A stretch of DNA of 39,577 bases from Bacteroidales bacterium (lineage in GTDB: Bacteria; Bacteroidota; Bacteroidia; Bacteroidales; UBA3824): the NCBI GenBank assembly GCA_024413595.1, contig JAKSUC010000029.1, positions 1-39,577 of the forward strand. Reading direction: 5' to 3'. The position numbers were made by a program, and so were the translations under genes. Positions within the stretch are counted from its first letter, which is position 1; each line of letters starts with the position of its first letter. Positions 25,437 to 34,762 of the stretch are shown here, in pieces. Below the pieces are notes generated by a model. The model saw only the letters and a program-made list of their open reading frames with translations, was not told where the DNA came from and ran no database searches.

Positions 25437-25553
25437 ATTAATTGATAATTACTAAATTATATTTTGCTATTAAAATTCTGCATAGTGATTTAAAAAGTGT
25501 ATATAGTTAAAATATACTATTATTAAAACTAGCATTTTTTATTATCTTAGTTT

Positions 25554-27068
25554 TTAATTTCGCACTGCACGAACAAATAAACCGAATGTTCTTTCAAAAT
25601 CATATACGCTCATTTGTTTATTATCAAAACTTAATGAATATGCCGAACTTACCCTATCTGATAATAATGTGCTAGACCAATAATCTCCATTATCGCCTAA
25701 AGATGGTAAGAATATATAATTATTTGGATTGGTTTTACTACTAACAATTGCGCCACTAACATTTGAACCATTATAATCACTACACCAATTCCAATCACAA
25801 TACTCTACCAATTCCTGACATTCTTCTACTGTTGGCATTCGCCAATCATCACCCATATTATATGTTGCTGCATCGTCGATTGTTAATAGCTGTGTTCTAT
25901 TATCTGAACTTGAATAGCGAATGTATCCATCTTCTTGCAACCATTTATAATAATATTTTCCGTTATATAATCCTGAATAAATGGTTTTTGGTTTAAGTTC
26001 GCCCCACGAATATAATATTCCGTAACCTTCTGGACTTTCTGCTCCAACATTGCTTGACGACCATAATGTTCCTGATGGTAAATTTAAATCTACATACAAA
26101 TCTGAACTTACAGGATCTAAAACTCTATCGTTTACTTGATAATCAAATGAATCTACAACAGAAATTGTGTTCAATGTTCCTGTTATTACAATATGAAAAT
26201 AATCAACATGGGTAGTTGGTAACAACATTGAATATTTTGATGTATTATTCTGTTTTTTATCAATAGCTAACGATGAATAATAAGTACGAACCGATACTTT
26301 TATATCGCAATCTTTTGATGAATTAACTGTTAATGTTAATGCTTCTCCAACATAATAATAGCTATCCTTTTTAGACAATGAATATGTTATTATTGGAAAA
26401 TCTGTATAATACGACATTTTATCTTTGTCAGAGGCTACTCGATATACTCCTACATCCATTCTTTCTTTATAAATGTCGTTTTCTTTTTTAACTGTTGTTA
26501 ATGTATAAGTTATATCCTTTATTCCTTGACTGGTTATGGTTCCTGATATAATAACTACTTCTGTTGCTTTTATTATTCCAGCTCCTTTTTGACTTACAAT
26601 TTCTGTATTTACATCAAAATAAATTGTAAAATTATTTCCTTCTCCACTTATTAATGCTCCTTTTCCAACGCTTGTTTCATTAGATTGTTTTGCATAAAAA
26701 TCAATTGTTCCTGTTTCATTATTTTGATTATTTAGTTGAATATACATCTTTTGAATAGTAGTTCCTGGTTTATATGCGTTGTCTTGACAATATACAAAAT
26801 ACATAGTGTCTATTAGATACATTCCTTCAACATTGGGTGGTGTTGTTCCTTCATAAATTGGCATATATTGTTTTAAGCCATCCATTGTTTCTTTAGGAAC
26901 ATGACTATAAATATCGTGAGATGGTTTGTTATCATCATTGTTATTATTGTTTTCTAGTAAAGAACCTTCCACAATTATAGTTTCGTCATCTTCTTTTAAA
27001 CAAGAATTAAATAGAGGTGTTATTATTAATAATACACCTATCATTATTATATTTATGTGATTTTTCAT
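25554..27068 (-). CDS. lipoprotein with C-terminal FISUMP-like (Fibrobacter major paralogous) domain
   Basis: The start is placed at the ATG at 27068, since it gives a lipoprotein signal (KNHINIIMIGVLLIITPLFNSC) ending in a Cys followed by KEDDE; an upstream ATG at 27125 would overlap the OmpA gene. The product is 504 residues. The middle has beta-rich segments with no assignment. The C-terminal ~170 residues match the Bacteroidales FISUMP-like pattern: VDLNLPSGTLWSSSNVGAE, YSWGELKPK, GDDWRMPTVEECQELV, IFLPSLGDNGDYWSST and GLFVRAVRN. Such domains are common in exported Bacteroidales proteins, with unknown role. The gene follows the OmpA-type gene by 25 bases, so they probably form one operon and could act together at the outer membrane. 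Confidence 0.82.
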   Translation of the reverse strand: MKNHINIIMIGVLLIITPLFNSCLKEDDETIIVEGSLLENNNNNDDNKPSHDIYSHVPKETMDGLKQYMPIYEGTTPPNVEGMYLIDTMYFVYCQDNAYKPGTTIQKMYIQLNNQNNETGTIDFYAKQSNETSVGKGALISGEGNNFTIYFDVNTEIVSQKGAGIIKATEVVIISGTITSQGIKDITYTLTTVKKENDIYKERMDVGVYRVASDKDKMSYYTDFPIITYSLSKKDSYYYVGEALTLTVNSSKDCDIKVSVRTYYSSLAIDKKQNNTSKYSMLLPTTHVDYFHIVITGTLNTISVVDSFDYQVNDRVLDPVSSDLYVDLNLPSGTLWSSSNVGAESPEGYGILYSWGELKPKTIYSGLYNGKYYYKWLQEDGYIRYSSSDNRTQLLTIDDAATYNMGDDWRMPTVEECQELVEYCDWNWCSDYNGSNVSGAIVSSKTNPNNYIFLPSLGDNGDYWSSTLLSDRVSSAYSLSFDNKQMSVYDFERTFGLFVRAVRN

Positions 27069-27093
27069 GGTTTTATAAAGCATAGTTAATTTA

Positions 27094-28347
27094 TTATTTA
27101 TTATCATCATCACTAAGAATTTCAAATTCTACACGACGGTTCATTGCTCTTCCTTCTTCTGTATCGTTTGTAGAAATTGGACAACGAGCGCCAAATCCTT
27201 GTGTTGTTATTTTTTCACGATTTATTCCATGTGTTACAAGATAGTCTACCACTGAATTAACTCGATTTATCGAAAGTTCCATATTGTATGTATCTGTTCC
27301 AACGCTATCTGTATGTCCACTTACTTTGATATTTGCGCCTGTTCTTATTAGTGTTTTTGCAAGACTATCTAAATATGGATAACTTTCTGGTTTTATTGTT
27401 GCATTTCCAAAATCAAAATTTATGGTATTATTAACTGCTCTAATGGTTTTTCCATGAACATCTTCGCCTTTATCTATCATATCATTTATTTCGTTGAGTT
27501 CAAAACTTGTTTTTACACTATCTTTTACCTCAACTTGTGGTTCTTCTTTTATAGGTTCGTCTATGATAGGCTCGTTTATAATAGGTTCGTCTTGTATTAT
27601 TGGTTTTATAGGTTCTTGTGGTTTATTTTTAACCTTACCCAATGGTATTCCAAAAACTATCTGTATTTCTGTTCCTGAAAACTTTCTATTTCCTTTTAAT
27701 ATATCATTATCATAATCTACAAGGTTTCCTATATCTTTTGATTTTCCATCTTTTTCTGTACTACTATATGTATCAATAATTCCATAATCATACATAAATT
27801 CAAGTCCGCAGAAATATTGGTTTTTCCATTTGTACCTCACTCCTACTCCACCTCCTGCTCCTACATAAAATGAATTCATATTTCCTTTTGATACATTAGT
27901 TGATATTGTTTTTCCTTTTTTCTCGGCTAGTGATATTTCTCCGTTGGTTACAAATCCTACTATTGGTGAAACATAAAAATATGGTTGAATGTTTTTTCCA
28001 AAATTTAATATTAATGGTAAACGAATATCAAAATATTTTGCTTCAACGGAATATTCTGCGTTGCTCCAATAATCTGAATTAATACCCACATATTTTGCTC
28101 CTCTTTTTAGAAAAGATATTTGTGGTCGTACTGAAAATATACCATTAGCTGACTCTTTTTGAACAAAAATTGAAAATGGTATACTTGAAACCTTTTCTTT
28201 TTCACCATCAACTATATCTGACATATTCATTGAATTGTTTCGAAATCCTACTCCAAAGCCTAATGTCAACTTGTTTGATGATATATTTTGTGCTAACAAA
28301 TTATTAGCACACATCAAAAATGTAAATAATAACAAACAATGTTTCAT
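27094..28347 (-). CDS. outer-membrane beta-barrel protein with C-terminal OmpA peptidoglycan-binding domain
   Basis: The 417-residue protein has a Sec signal (1-19, ending LLAQ), a beta-barrel region of about 20-230 with alternating aromatic strands, a Pro/Glu/Ile linker with repeated EPII/EPI units near 235-270, and an OmpA domain at about 300-417. The OmpA domain has NFDFGNATIKPES, VSGHTDSVGTDTYNMELS with the peptidoglycan-binding Asp, NRVNSVVDYL with the Arg, and NRRVEFEI. The protein would tether the outer membrane to peptidoglycan. It is first in a two-gene unit with the FISUMP lipoprotein and has a perfect -7 box about 130 bases upstream. Confidence 0.92.
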   Translation of the reverse strand: MKHCLLLFTFLMCANNLLAQNISSNKLTLGFGVGFRNNSMNMSDIVDGEKEKVSSIPFSIFVQKESANGIFSVRPQISFLKRGAKYVGINSDYWSNAEYSVEAKYFDIRLPLILNFGKNIQPYFYVSPIVGFVTNGEISLAEKKGKTISTNVSKGNMNSFYVGAGGGVGVRYKWKNQYFCGLEFMYDYGIIDTYSSTEKDGKSKDIGNLVDYDNDILKGNRKFSGTEIQIVFGIPLGKVKNKPQEPIKPIIQDEPIINEPIIDEPIKEEPQVEVKDSVKTSFELNEINDMIDKGEDVHGKTIRAVNNTINFDFGNATIKPESYPYLDSLAKTLIRTGANIKVSGHTDSVGTDTYNMELSINRVNSVVDYLVTHGINREKITTQGFGARCPISTNDTEEGRAMNRRVEFEILSDDDNK

Positions 28348-28476
28348 TTTATTATTTGATTAAATGATAATTAACGCTAAATATATTGAGTATAGGAAAT
28401 GTTATTTGTAGTGAAAATAGTAATAAATAACAACTTATTTTTATGTTTATCAACTATAAACCAAGTATTAACATTG

Positions 28477-28484
28477 CAAATATA
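28477..28484 (-). promoter_or_regulatory. -7 promoter box of the OmpA/lipoprotein unit
   Basis: The minus strand reads TATATTTG, an exact -7 match. It implies a leader of about 120 bases before the OmpA gene start. No -33 TTTG is evident. Confidence 0.55.
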
Positions 28485-28505
28485 GAAAAGTTTTTAATAA
28501 TTTAT

Positions 28506-28539
28506 GAAAAAAAAACCGCTAAACAAAAGTTTAGCGGTT
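28506..28539 (-). terminator. terminator after ddl
   Basis: AACCGCTAAAC (28514-28524) pairs with GTTTAGCGGTT (28529-28539); on the minus strand a run of nine Ts follows. It starts 25 bases after the ddl stop. Confidence 0.9.
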
Positions 28540-28563
28540 AATATAATAACAATAAAATTCAAT

Positions 28564-29802
28564 CTAATGTTTTGCACCACCGAGTTTCATACTAGTACCT
28601 CCGCCCATGGCAAAAATGTTTTGATCGTAACTAAGCATAAGTTTTTGCTTTTCTGCTGATGTTTTAATTGCAATATCTATTATTTCTTCAAGAACATCTA
28701 TAAATTTTTTACCTGTTGCTTCCCATAAATAGAAAGACAATGAACCAGGTATACTATTTATTTCATTAATATAAACATCTCCAGTCTTAGAATCACGCAT
28801 AAAATCGATACGAATTATACCTGATGCATCCATTTCTTTAAATGTTTGAATGGCTAGTTGTTGAATTTTCTTGGTTACATCTTCTGGCAAATCAGCAGGA
28901 CATTTACGTGTTGAACCACTCATACCTTTACTTCCTGAAATTTTACCTCCTAGTTTTGCTGATTTTGTTCCTCCAATTTTACAACCTTTTGCTCCTGAAC
29001 CGCCACTCATATATTTATCTTTATATGATAAAATATCTCCTGTACGAACTGGCTCTTCTAATACTGAAGCTTGGCAATTGTGATAACTTCCATATACTGA
29101 ACAATTTATTTCTTGAAGGTTTTCTACCATTTTTTCAATGATTATACGTTCAGAAAATTTTGCTGCTGAATCTATTGCTTCGTCAAGTTCTTTTGCATTT
29201 GATGCTTTTGAAATTCCTACACTTGAACCTAACGCAGCTGGTTTTACTATTAATGGATATCCTATTTTTTCTGCTTTTGCTAATTTTTCTTCTTTATTGG
29301 CAAACCATTCACGATCTGTTACCCACATATAATCTACACAAGGCAAACCTGTAGATTGTAACATATATTTTGTTGCAATTTTGTCCATTGCTATATTACA
29401 AGCTCGAAGATTACTTCCAACGTAAGGTATTCCTATCATTTCAAACAAACCTTGCATACTTCCATCTTCTCCATAACTTCCATGTAGTATTGGGAATATT
29501 ACATCTAATTTTGTTACAACTTTGCTTTTAAACATACTTGTTTTGTAGCGATATAGATTAAAATCACCACGCACTGGAGTCATATATACCTTTTCGCACC
29601 AAGATAATAATTTTTTCATATCGCGATAGTTTGATATCACGGTTAATCCTGGTCCTGTATACCATTCTCCTTCTTTGGATATATAAATCGGAACTATATT
29701 ATGTTTTAATTCCGGGAAAGCATGTATTGTTTGTAATGCTGAAATAACTGAAATCTCATGTTCTACTGAAATTCCTCCAAATATTACGCCTAATGTAATC
29801 AT
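28564..29802 (-). CDS. ddl: D-alanine-D-alanine ligase, loop-bearing variant
   Basis: The 412-residue ATP-grasp enzyme has GGISVEHEISVISA at the N-terminus, LHGSYGEDGSMQGLFEM near 106, the ATP-binding KPAALGSSVGIS (187-198), EINCSVYG, RIDFMRD (331-337) and the metal-site INEINSIPGS (345-354). It joins two D-Ala for peptidoglycan synthesis. It is longer than the 310-370 residues usual for Ddl. Residues 265-298, where the substrate-covering loop lies, are a Gly/Ser/Lys-rich run (GGSGAKGCKIGGTK and following), and the C-terminus adds FAMGGGTSMKLGGAKH. The SIPGSLSFYLWE sequence and this loop recall Ddl-like proteins of Firmicutes more than the usual Bacteroidota Ddl (from memory), so it may be a second or transferred ligase. 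It stands alone with promoter and terminator. Confidence 0.88.
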   Translation of the reverse strand: MITLGVIFGGISVEHEISVISALQTIHAFPELKHNIVPIYISKEGEWYTGPGLTVISNYRDMKKLLSWCEKVYMTPVRGDFNLYRYKTSMFKSKVVTKLDVIFPILHGSYGEDGSMQGLFEMIGIPYVGSNLRACNIAMDKIATKYMLQSTGLPCVDYMWVTDREWFANKEEKLAKAEKIGYPLIVKPAALGSSVGISKASNAKELDEAIDSAAKFSERIIIEKMVENLQEINCSVYGSYHNCQASVLEEPVRTGDILSYKDKYMSGGSGAKGCKIGGTKSAKLGGKISGSKGMSGSTRKCPADLPEDVTKKIQQLAIQTFKEMDASGIIRIDFMRDSKTGDVYINEINSIPGSLSFYLWEATGKKFIDVLEEIIDIAIKTSAEKQKLMLSYDQNIFAMGGGTSMKLGGAKH

Positions 29803-29872
29803 GATATTTTAATTTTTTATAGTTTATAGTTTACTACAAACTACATTTTTTTATTCTATTTTTTTGAAATTG

Positions 29873-29880
29873 CAAATATA
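29873..29880 (-). promoter_or_regulatory. -7 promoter box of ddl
   Basis: The minus strand reads TATATTTG, an exact match, about 70 bases before the ddl start. The region 29803-29872 also holds a weak inverted repeat (TAGTTTACTACAAACTA). Confidence 0.55.
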
Positions 29881-30044
29881 AGAATTTTGTGGATTTTAAT
29901 TACTATTTTGAAAACAGATTTTAATTTTTATTGTTTTCAATTATGTATTAATATTAAATAAACAATATACAATATTGATAATATAAAACTAATAATCGAA
30001 TTTTAATCAAAATTTTATATTTTTTTTTATTATTCAATATTTAT

Positions 30045-30052
30045 TATATTTG
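30045..30052 (+). promoter_or_regulatory. -7 promoter box of the TerC gene
   Basis: TATATTTG is an exact match, 23 bases before the TerC start codon. This gives a very short leader. Confidence 0.6.
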
Positions 30053-30075
30053 CATAAAATTAAAACTTAAAACAA

Positions 30076-31158
30076 ATGTCAATATCAGAAATAATATTCT
30101 TTTCAAGTTTCATTGTATTTATCGTTGGAATCTTATTGTTAGATATGTTAGTCATTGACCGAAAGGCGCATGACGTATCTTTAAAAGAAGCTGGCATTTG
30201 GACTGGCGTTTGGATTGCCTTATCTTTATTATTTGCTGGATTTCTATGGTTTCATGGAGATTTAGTTCACGGAATAGAAAATTTTGATGATTTAAAAATT
30301 GTTACCGAAAAATACGCTTCGCATTTAAATCTTGATGAAAATAATTTTGAAGCAAGTCTTCAACTATATCGCGAACAAATGACTATTTCATACATAACGG
30401 GATATTTAATTGAAAAAATGCTTTCGGTAGACAATCTATTCGTTATGATGATGATTTTTACTTCATTTGCTGTTAGCAAAAAAGAATATCAACATGTTTT
30501 AAATTGGGGGATTTTAGGTGCTATTGTTTTAAGATGTTTATTTATTTTTATTGGAACTGCGGTTATTAAACGTTTTGATTGGGTTTTATTTTTGTTTGGT
30601 GCTTTTTTATTATATAGCTCAATTAAAATGTTTTTTGGCAAAGACGAAGACGAAAATATTGATGTAGCTAATCACCCTGTTGTAAAATTCACTTCTAAAC
30701 ATTTTAGAGTTTTCCCGCACTTTAATGGTGATAACTTTTTTGTAAGAGCAAAAAATATTGATGGTAATGTTCAAATTACTTCTAAAAAAGAAGGTGGTAA
30801 AATTTTTCTTACGCCTTTATTTGTTACTGTTATTATGATTGAATTTAGTGATTTGATATTTGCTTTTGATAGTATACCTGCTGTTTTTGCAGTTTCTTTA
30901 GATCCTTATGTTGTTTTCTTTTCTAACATTTTTGCTATTCTAGGACTTAGAGCTATGTTTTTCTTACTTGCGGGTATTGTTGACAAATTCCGTTTCTTAA
31001 AAATTGGTGTTGGATTTTTGTTATTATTTATTAGTGTTAAATTATTAATTCATAAATGGGTTGAAATTAACAATATTGCCTCATTAATATTTATTATTTC
31101 GGTTTTAGTAATTAGTATTTTATTGTCTGTTATTATTCCTAAAAAAGAAGATAAATAA
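30076..31158 (+). CDS. TerC family integral membrane protein
   Basis: The 360-residue protein has about nine hydrophobic helices and the TerC family marks: an acidic MLVIDRKAHDVSLKEA segment after helix 1, EKMLSVDNLFVMMMIF near 115-130, and EFSDLIFAFDSIPAVFAV near 255-272, where the paired acidic residues may bind metal. TerC/Alx proteins are linked to tellurite resistance and more generally to manganese or calcium handling at the membrane; the exact role here is inferred. A charged cytoplasmic loop sits between about 195 and 250. It stands alone with its own promoter and is followed by a stem-loop. Confidence 0.92.
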   Translation: MSISEIIFFSSFIVFIVGILLLDMLVIDRKAHDVSLKEAGIWTGVWIALSLLFAGFLWFHGDLVHGIENFDDLKIVTEKYASHLNLDENNFEASLQLYREQMTISYITGYLIEKMLSVDNLFVMMMIFTSFAVSKKEYQHVLNWGILGAIVLRCLFIFIGTAVIKRFDWVLFLFGAFLLYSSIKMFFGKDEDENIDVANHPVVKFTSKHFRVFPHFNGDNFFVRAKNIDGNVQITSKKEGGKIFLTPLFVTVIMIEFSDLIFAFDSIPAVFAVSLDPYVVFFSNIFAILGLRAMFFLLAGIVDKFRFLKIGVGFLLLFISVKLLIHKWVEINNIASLIFIISVLVISILLSVIIPKKEDK

Positions 31159-31180
31159 TATTCCACATATTATAAAAAAT

Positions 31181-31218
31181 GTTATTAAGAATTTGAAAAA
31201 ACTCAAATTCTTAATAAC
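31181..31218. terminator. stem-loop after the TerC gene
   Basis: GTTATTAAGAATTTGA at 31181-31196 pairs with TCAAATTCTTAATAAC at 31203-31218 without mismatch. No T-run follows on the plus strand, so termination may be inefficient; on the minus strand a T-run does follow. Confidence 0.5.
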
Positions 31219-31259
31219 GTCATATTAAATCTTAAAAAATCTTTAAAAAAAAATCTAAA

Positions 31260-31279
31260 TTTTGTTAATTTTAACAAAA
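31260..31279 (+). promoter_or_regulatory. palindromic operator candidate upstream of susC
   Basis: TTTTGTTAATTTTAACAAAA is a 20-base palindrome with 9-base arms and a 2-base centre. It ends nine bases before the susC -7 box, covering the -20 to -35 region. This position suits a regulator binding site. The regulator is not known. Confidence 0.45.
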
Positions 31280-31288
31280 AAATATCTT

Positions 31289-31296
31289 TATATTTG
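31289..31296 (+). promoter_or_regulatory. -7 promoter box of the susC/susD operon
   Basis: TATATTTG is an exact -7 match. Transcription from here would give a leader of about 285 bases before the susC start at 31587. Confidence 0.55.
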
Positions 31297-31303
31297 AAAC
31301 GAA

Positions 31304-31586
31304 AATTTAAAGTACAAAAAACTTAATAATACAACTATTAAATCTTCTCTTAACCCAAAAGCTAACATTTATTATCCACTTAAACAATTTGCCTATGAAA
31401 AGATAAAAAAAATGATGTTAACATAATATAAGAGAAATTAAATTATTTTTTATACTACTAATTAACATAATACCAATCCAACTACGAAATATTATTTAGG
31501 TTTTAATAATTAATTTTTTATGTTAACAATTTATCTAAAAAACCTAATCCTAATCAATAAAAATATTGATACTAAATAAAAATAAT
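31304..31586 (+). other. long untranslated leader of susC
   Basis: No ORF with a good start is seen. The leader is A/T rich and has one notable possible pairing: TTAGGTTTT at 31496-31504 with AAAACCTAA at 31539-31547, closing a 34-base loop just before the start region. I recognise no riboswitch. Leaders of susC genes in other Bacteroides can be sites for small-RNA control; whether that applies here is unknown. Confidence 0.35.
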
Positions 31587-34500
31587 ATGAACTTAGGGAA
31601 ATCTTATATCAAATATGTAGCAATATTATTGCTATTATTCGGTGTATTCTTCACCGAAAATGTTTCTGCGCAAAACATAATGGTATCAGGTACTATCTTT
31701 GAAGAAGGAGGAGAACCTGCTATAGGCGCTACCATTCAAATAAAAGGATCTACTGTTGGTACAATAACCGACTTAGATGGTAAATTTAAACTTCAAGCTT
31801 CGCAAGGTGATATTTTAGTTATATCATACGTTGGTTTCGACAATCAAGAAGTAACGGCTTCGAGTAGTCCTTTAACGGTAACTCTTAAATCTAGCATTGT
31901 TGATGTTGAAGAAATTGTTGTTATTGGTTATGGTACTCAGAAAAAGAAACTTACCACTGGTTCTTCTGTTCAAGTTGGTTCTGATGATATTTCTAGAGTA
32001 AATGCTGTTGACGCATTTGGGGCTTTACAAAGTCAAGCTCCAGGTGTTAACATTACACAAAACTCTGGTCAACCTGGTGAAGGATACAAAGTAACAATTC
32101 GTGGGTTAGGCACAACTGGTAGCTCATCTCCTTTATATGTTATCGATGGCGTTGCCGGTGGAAACATTGAAGCTCTCGACCCTAACGATATTGAAACAAT
32201 CGACGTTTTAAAAGATGCTGCTTCGGCTGCTATTTATGGTGCTCGTGCTGCTAACGGTGTTATTCTTGTTACTACTAAACACGGCAAAATTGGTAAAGTT
32301 TCGGTTTCTTATGATGGATATTATGGCGTTCAAAATGCTGTTACTAACGGCGTAAAAACTCTTGACGCTAAACAATATATGGAAATTATTAATAAAGCTA
32401 ACGAATCAGCTGGTAGTCCTCTTGAAGATTTTGCTTCGCAAATTCCTAAACAATATGCTCAAATTATGAATGGTACTTGGAATGGTACCAATTGGTTTGA
32501 AGAATCTTTAAACGAGAACGCTCCTATTCAAAGTCATTCTGTAAATATTAATGGTGGTTCTGATTTATCTAGATTTGCTTTGGGGTTCACTTATTTTACT
32601 CAAGAAGGTACTATTGGTTACCCTGCAACTCCTGAATATGAAAGATATACTATTCGTGCAAACTCTGATTATTCTATTTGGAAAAAAAATAAACGCGACA
32701 TTATTAAATTTGGTGAAAACATTACATATACTCTTACCAATAAATCAGGTATGAACATTGCTGGTATTTATTCTAATAATCTTCGTAATTTATTAACAGC
32801 AAATCCTCTTTTACCTGCTTATAACGAAAACGGTGATTTTTATGTTTATAATGATATGGTGGCTGACAATTGGGATTGGGACCGTTCTCAATCTAACCCT
32901 CTTGCTGAAATCAACAACGACAAAAACAAAAACACTCGTTCTAATCGTTTACAATTTAATGCTTTCTTAGAAATCAGTCCTATCGAAGGTCTTACTATTA
33001 AAAGTAGTGCAGGTTACCACTATTGGCAAAGTGATTACAGAAAAGCTACTCCAGCATACAATTTTTCTGAAGAAAGTAAAAACGAAAAAGACTTTGTTAC
33101 ACAAACTCAACGCTATGGATACAGATGGACTTGGGAAAACACTGCTAACTACATTAAAAAATTTAACCAACACTCTATTGATTTCTTAATTGGTCAATCT
33201 TTAGAAAAATGGGGGTTTGGTAACTCTTTAAGCGTTACTAACGCTTTTAGCCGTTTCCCTGGCTCTTACGATCATGCTTATATCGACAATGCAAACACTG
33301 TTACTGCTGAAAACACTTCTATCAGTGGTACTCCTAATTCTATTGGAGCGTTATCTTCTGTATTTGGTCGTATAAACTACAACTTTAGAGAAACATACAT
33401 GCTCTCTTTTGTTATGCGTGCTGATGGTAGTTCTAACTTTGCTAAAGATCATCGTTGGGGGTATTTTCCTTCTGTTTCGGCTGGTTGGGTTATTACAAAC
33501 GAATCTTTTGCAGAACCTATTACAAGCGTTGTTAATTTCTTAAAACTTCGTGGTAGTTGGGGGCAAAATGGTAATTCAGATATTTCTAATTTCCAATACC
33601 TTTCTACTATTGCTTTTGATGCTAATTATTATTTCGACGACAAAGCTTCTCCTGTTAAAGGTGCATATCCTGACATTCTTCCTAACGAAAAAGTTTCTTG
33701 GGAAACTTCTGAACAACTTGACTTAGGTTTTGATGCTCGCTTTTTCAACTCTCAACTTACTTTAACTTTCGACTGGTATAAGAAAACTACAAAAGATTGG
33801 TTAGTTGTTGCTCCTCAATTATCGTCTTACGGTACTGGTGCTCCTTACATCAATGGTGGTGACGTAGAAAACAAAGGTATTGAAATTGGTATCAATTGGC
33901 GTAGAACTATTCTTAGCAAAAAATTCACCTATTCTATTGGTCTCAACTTAGCTAAAAACAAAAACGAAGTTACTCGTATTGCCAACGAAGAAGGTATTAT
34001 TCATGGTGCTCAAAACATTATTGCTCAAAACACTGATGAACTTAACCGTGTTCAAGTGGGATATCCTATGGGTTATTTCTGGGGATATAAAACTGCTGGC
34101 GTTTTCCAAACTGAATCTGAAATCGAAGCTTACAAAGCTGCTAAAAAACCTATTCTTCAAGACAATCCTGTTCCTGGCGACTTAATTTTTGTTGACTTAA
34201 ACAATGATGGTGTTATCGACGCTGACGATAAAACAGAAATAGGCAATCCTCATCCTGATTGGACTTTAGGATTCAATATTAATCTCGCATACAAAGGTTT
34301 TGATTTAGGTATCAATAGTTATGGTCAATTTGGTATGCAAATTATTAAGAGTTACAGAAACTTCTCTAACAAACCAAACCACAACTACACTACTGATGTT
34401 TATGATAATTATTGGACTGGTGCTGGTTCTTCTAATTCTAGACCTCGTTTTTCTGATGGTAAACAAACCAACTTTAAAGAAATTTCTGATTTCTGGATCG

Positions 34501-34751
34501 AAGACGCTGACTTCTTAAAAATTTCGAATATTACATTCGGTTACGACTTCAAAAAAGTTTGGAAACATTGTCCTTGCCAAAAAGTTAGACTTTACGTTTC
34601 TTTACAAAACTTTATCACAATTACAGGATATACTGGTATGGACCCTGAAGTTGGATACGGTGGTGACAACCAAGGTTGGGGTTCTGGTGTAGATTTAGGT
34701 TTCTATCCTAATCCAAAAACTTTTATGGGCGGTGTTAATATAACATTTTAA
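31587..34751 (+). CDS. SusC/RagA family TonB-linked outer-membrane receptor
   Basis: The start is set at the ATG at 31587 because it gives a good signal peptide (1-29, ending NVSAQ); the frame extends upstream only to a TTG. The 1,054-residue protein has a carboxypeptidase-like regulatory domain (about 30-110) with SGTIFEEGGEPAIGATIQI, then the SusC signature EEIVVIGYGTQKKK, a plug domain (about 125-235) with LYVIDGVAGG and DAASAAIYGARAANG, and a 22-strand barrel ending in GGVNITF. There is no extra N-terminal STN domain, so it is not the ECF-sigma/anti-sigma signalling type. With SusD it imports a glycan or other large nutrient by TonB energy; the substrate cannot be read from sequence. The susD gene follows 11 bases later. 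Confidence 0.96.
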   Translation: MNLGKSYIKYVAILLLLFGVFFTENVSAQNIMVSGTIFEEGGEPAIGATIQIKGSTVGTITDLDGKFKLQASQGDILVISYVGFDNQEVTASSSPLTVTLKSSIVDVEEIVVIGYGTQKKKLTTGSSVQVGSDDISRVNAVDAFGALQSQAPGVNITQNSGQPGEGYKVTIRGLGTTGSSSPLYVIDGVAGGNIEALDPNDIETIDVLKDAASAAIYGARAANGVILVTTKHGKIGKVSVSYDGYYGVQNAVTNGVKTLDAKQYMEIINKANESAGSPLEDFASQIPKQYAQIMNGTWNGTNWFEESLNENAPIQSHSVNINGGSDLSRFALGFTYFTQEGTIGYPATPEYERYTIRANSDYSIWKKNKRDIIKFGENITYTLTNKSGMNIAGIYSNNLRNLLTANPLLPAYNENGDFYVYNDMVADNWDWDRSQSNPLAEINNDKNKNTRSNRLQFNAFLEISPIEGLTIKSSAGYHYWQSDYRKATPAYNFSEESKNEKDFVTQTQRYGYRWTWENTANYIKKFNQHSIDFLIGQSLEKWGFGNSLSVTNAFSRFPGSYDHAYIDNANTVTAENTSISGTPNSIGALSSVFGRINYNFRETYMLSFVMRADGSSNFAKDHRWGYFPSVSAGWVITNESFAEPITSVVNFLKLRGSWGQNGNSDISNFQYLSTIAFDANYYFDDKASPVKGAYPDILPNEKVSWETSEQLDLGFDARFFNSQLTLTFDWYKKTTKDWLVVAPQLSSYGTGAPYINGGDVENKGIEIGINWRRTILSKKFTYSIGLNLAKNKNEVTRIANEEGIIHGAQNIIAQNTDELNRVQVGYPMGYFWGYKTAGVFQTESEIEAYKAAKKPILQDNPVPGDLIFVDLNNDGVIDADDKTEIGNPHPDWTLGFNINLAYKGFDLGINSYGQFGMQIIKSYRNFSNKPNHNYTTDVYDNYWTGAGSSNSRPRFSDGKQTNFKEISDFWIEDADFLKISNITFGYDFKKVWKHCPCQKVRLYVSLQNFITITGYTGMDPEVGYGGDNQGWGSGVDLGFYPNPKTFMGGVNITF

Positions 34752-34762
34752 ACTTTAAAATT

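Noticed and set aside
27069..27125. Upstream ATG for the FISUMP lipoprotein, overlapping the OmpA gene
   Set aside because: The lipoprotein signal begins at the ATG at 27068; the extra residues would break signal recognition.
31566..31586. Upstream TTG start for susC
   Set aside because: It would add seven residues in front of a complete signal peptide; the ATG at 31587 gives the normal N-terminus.
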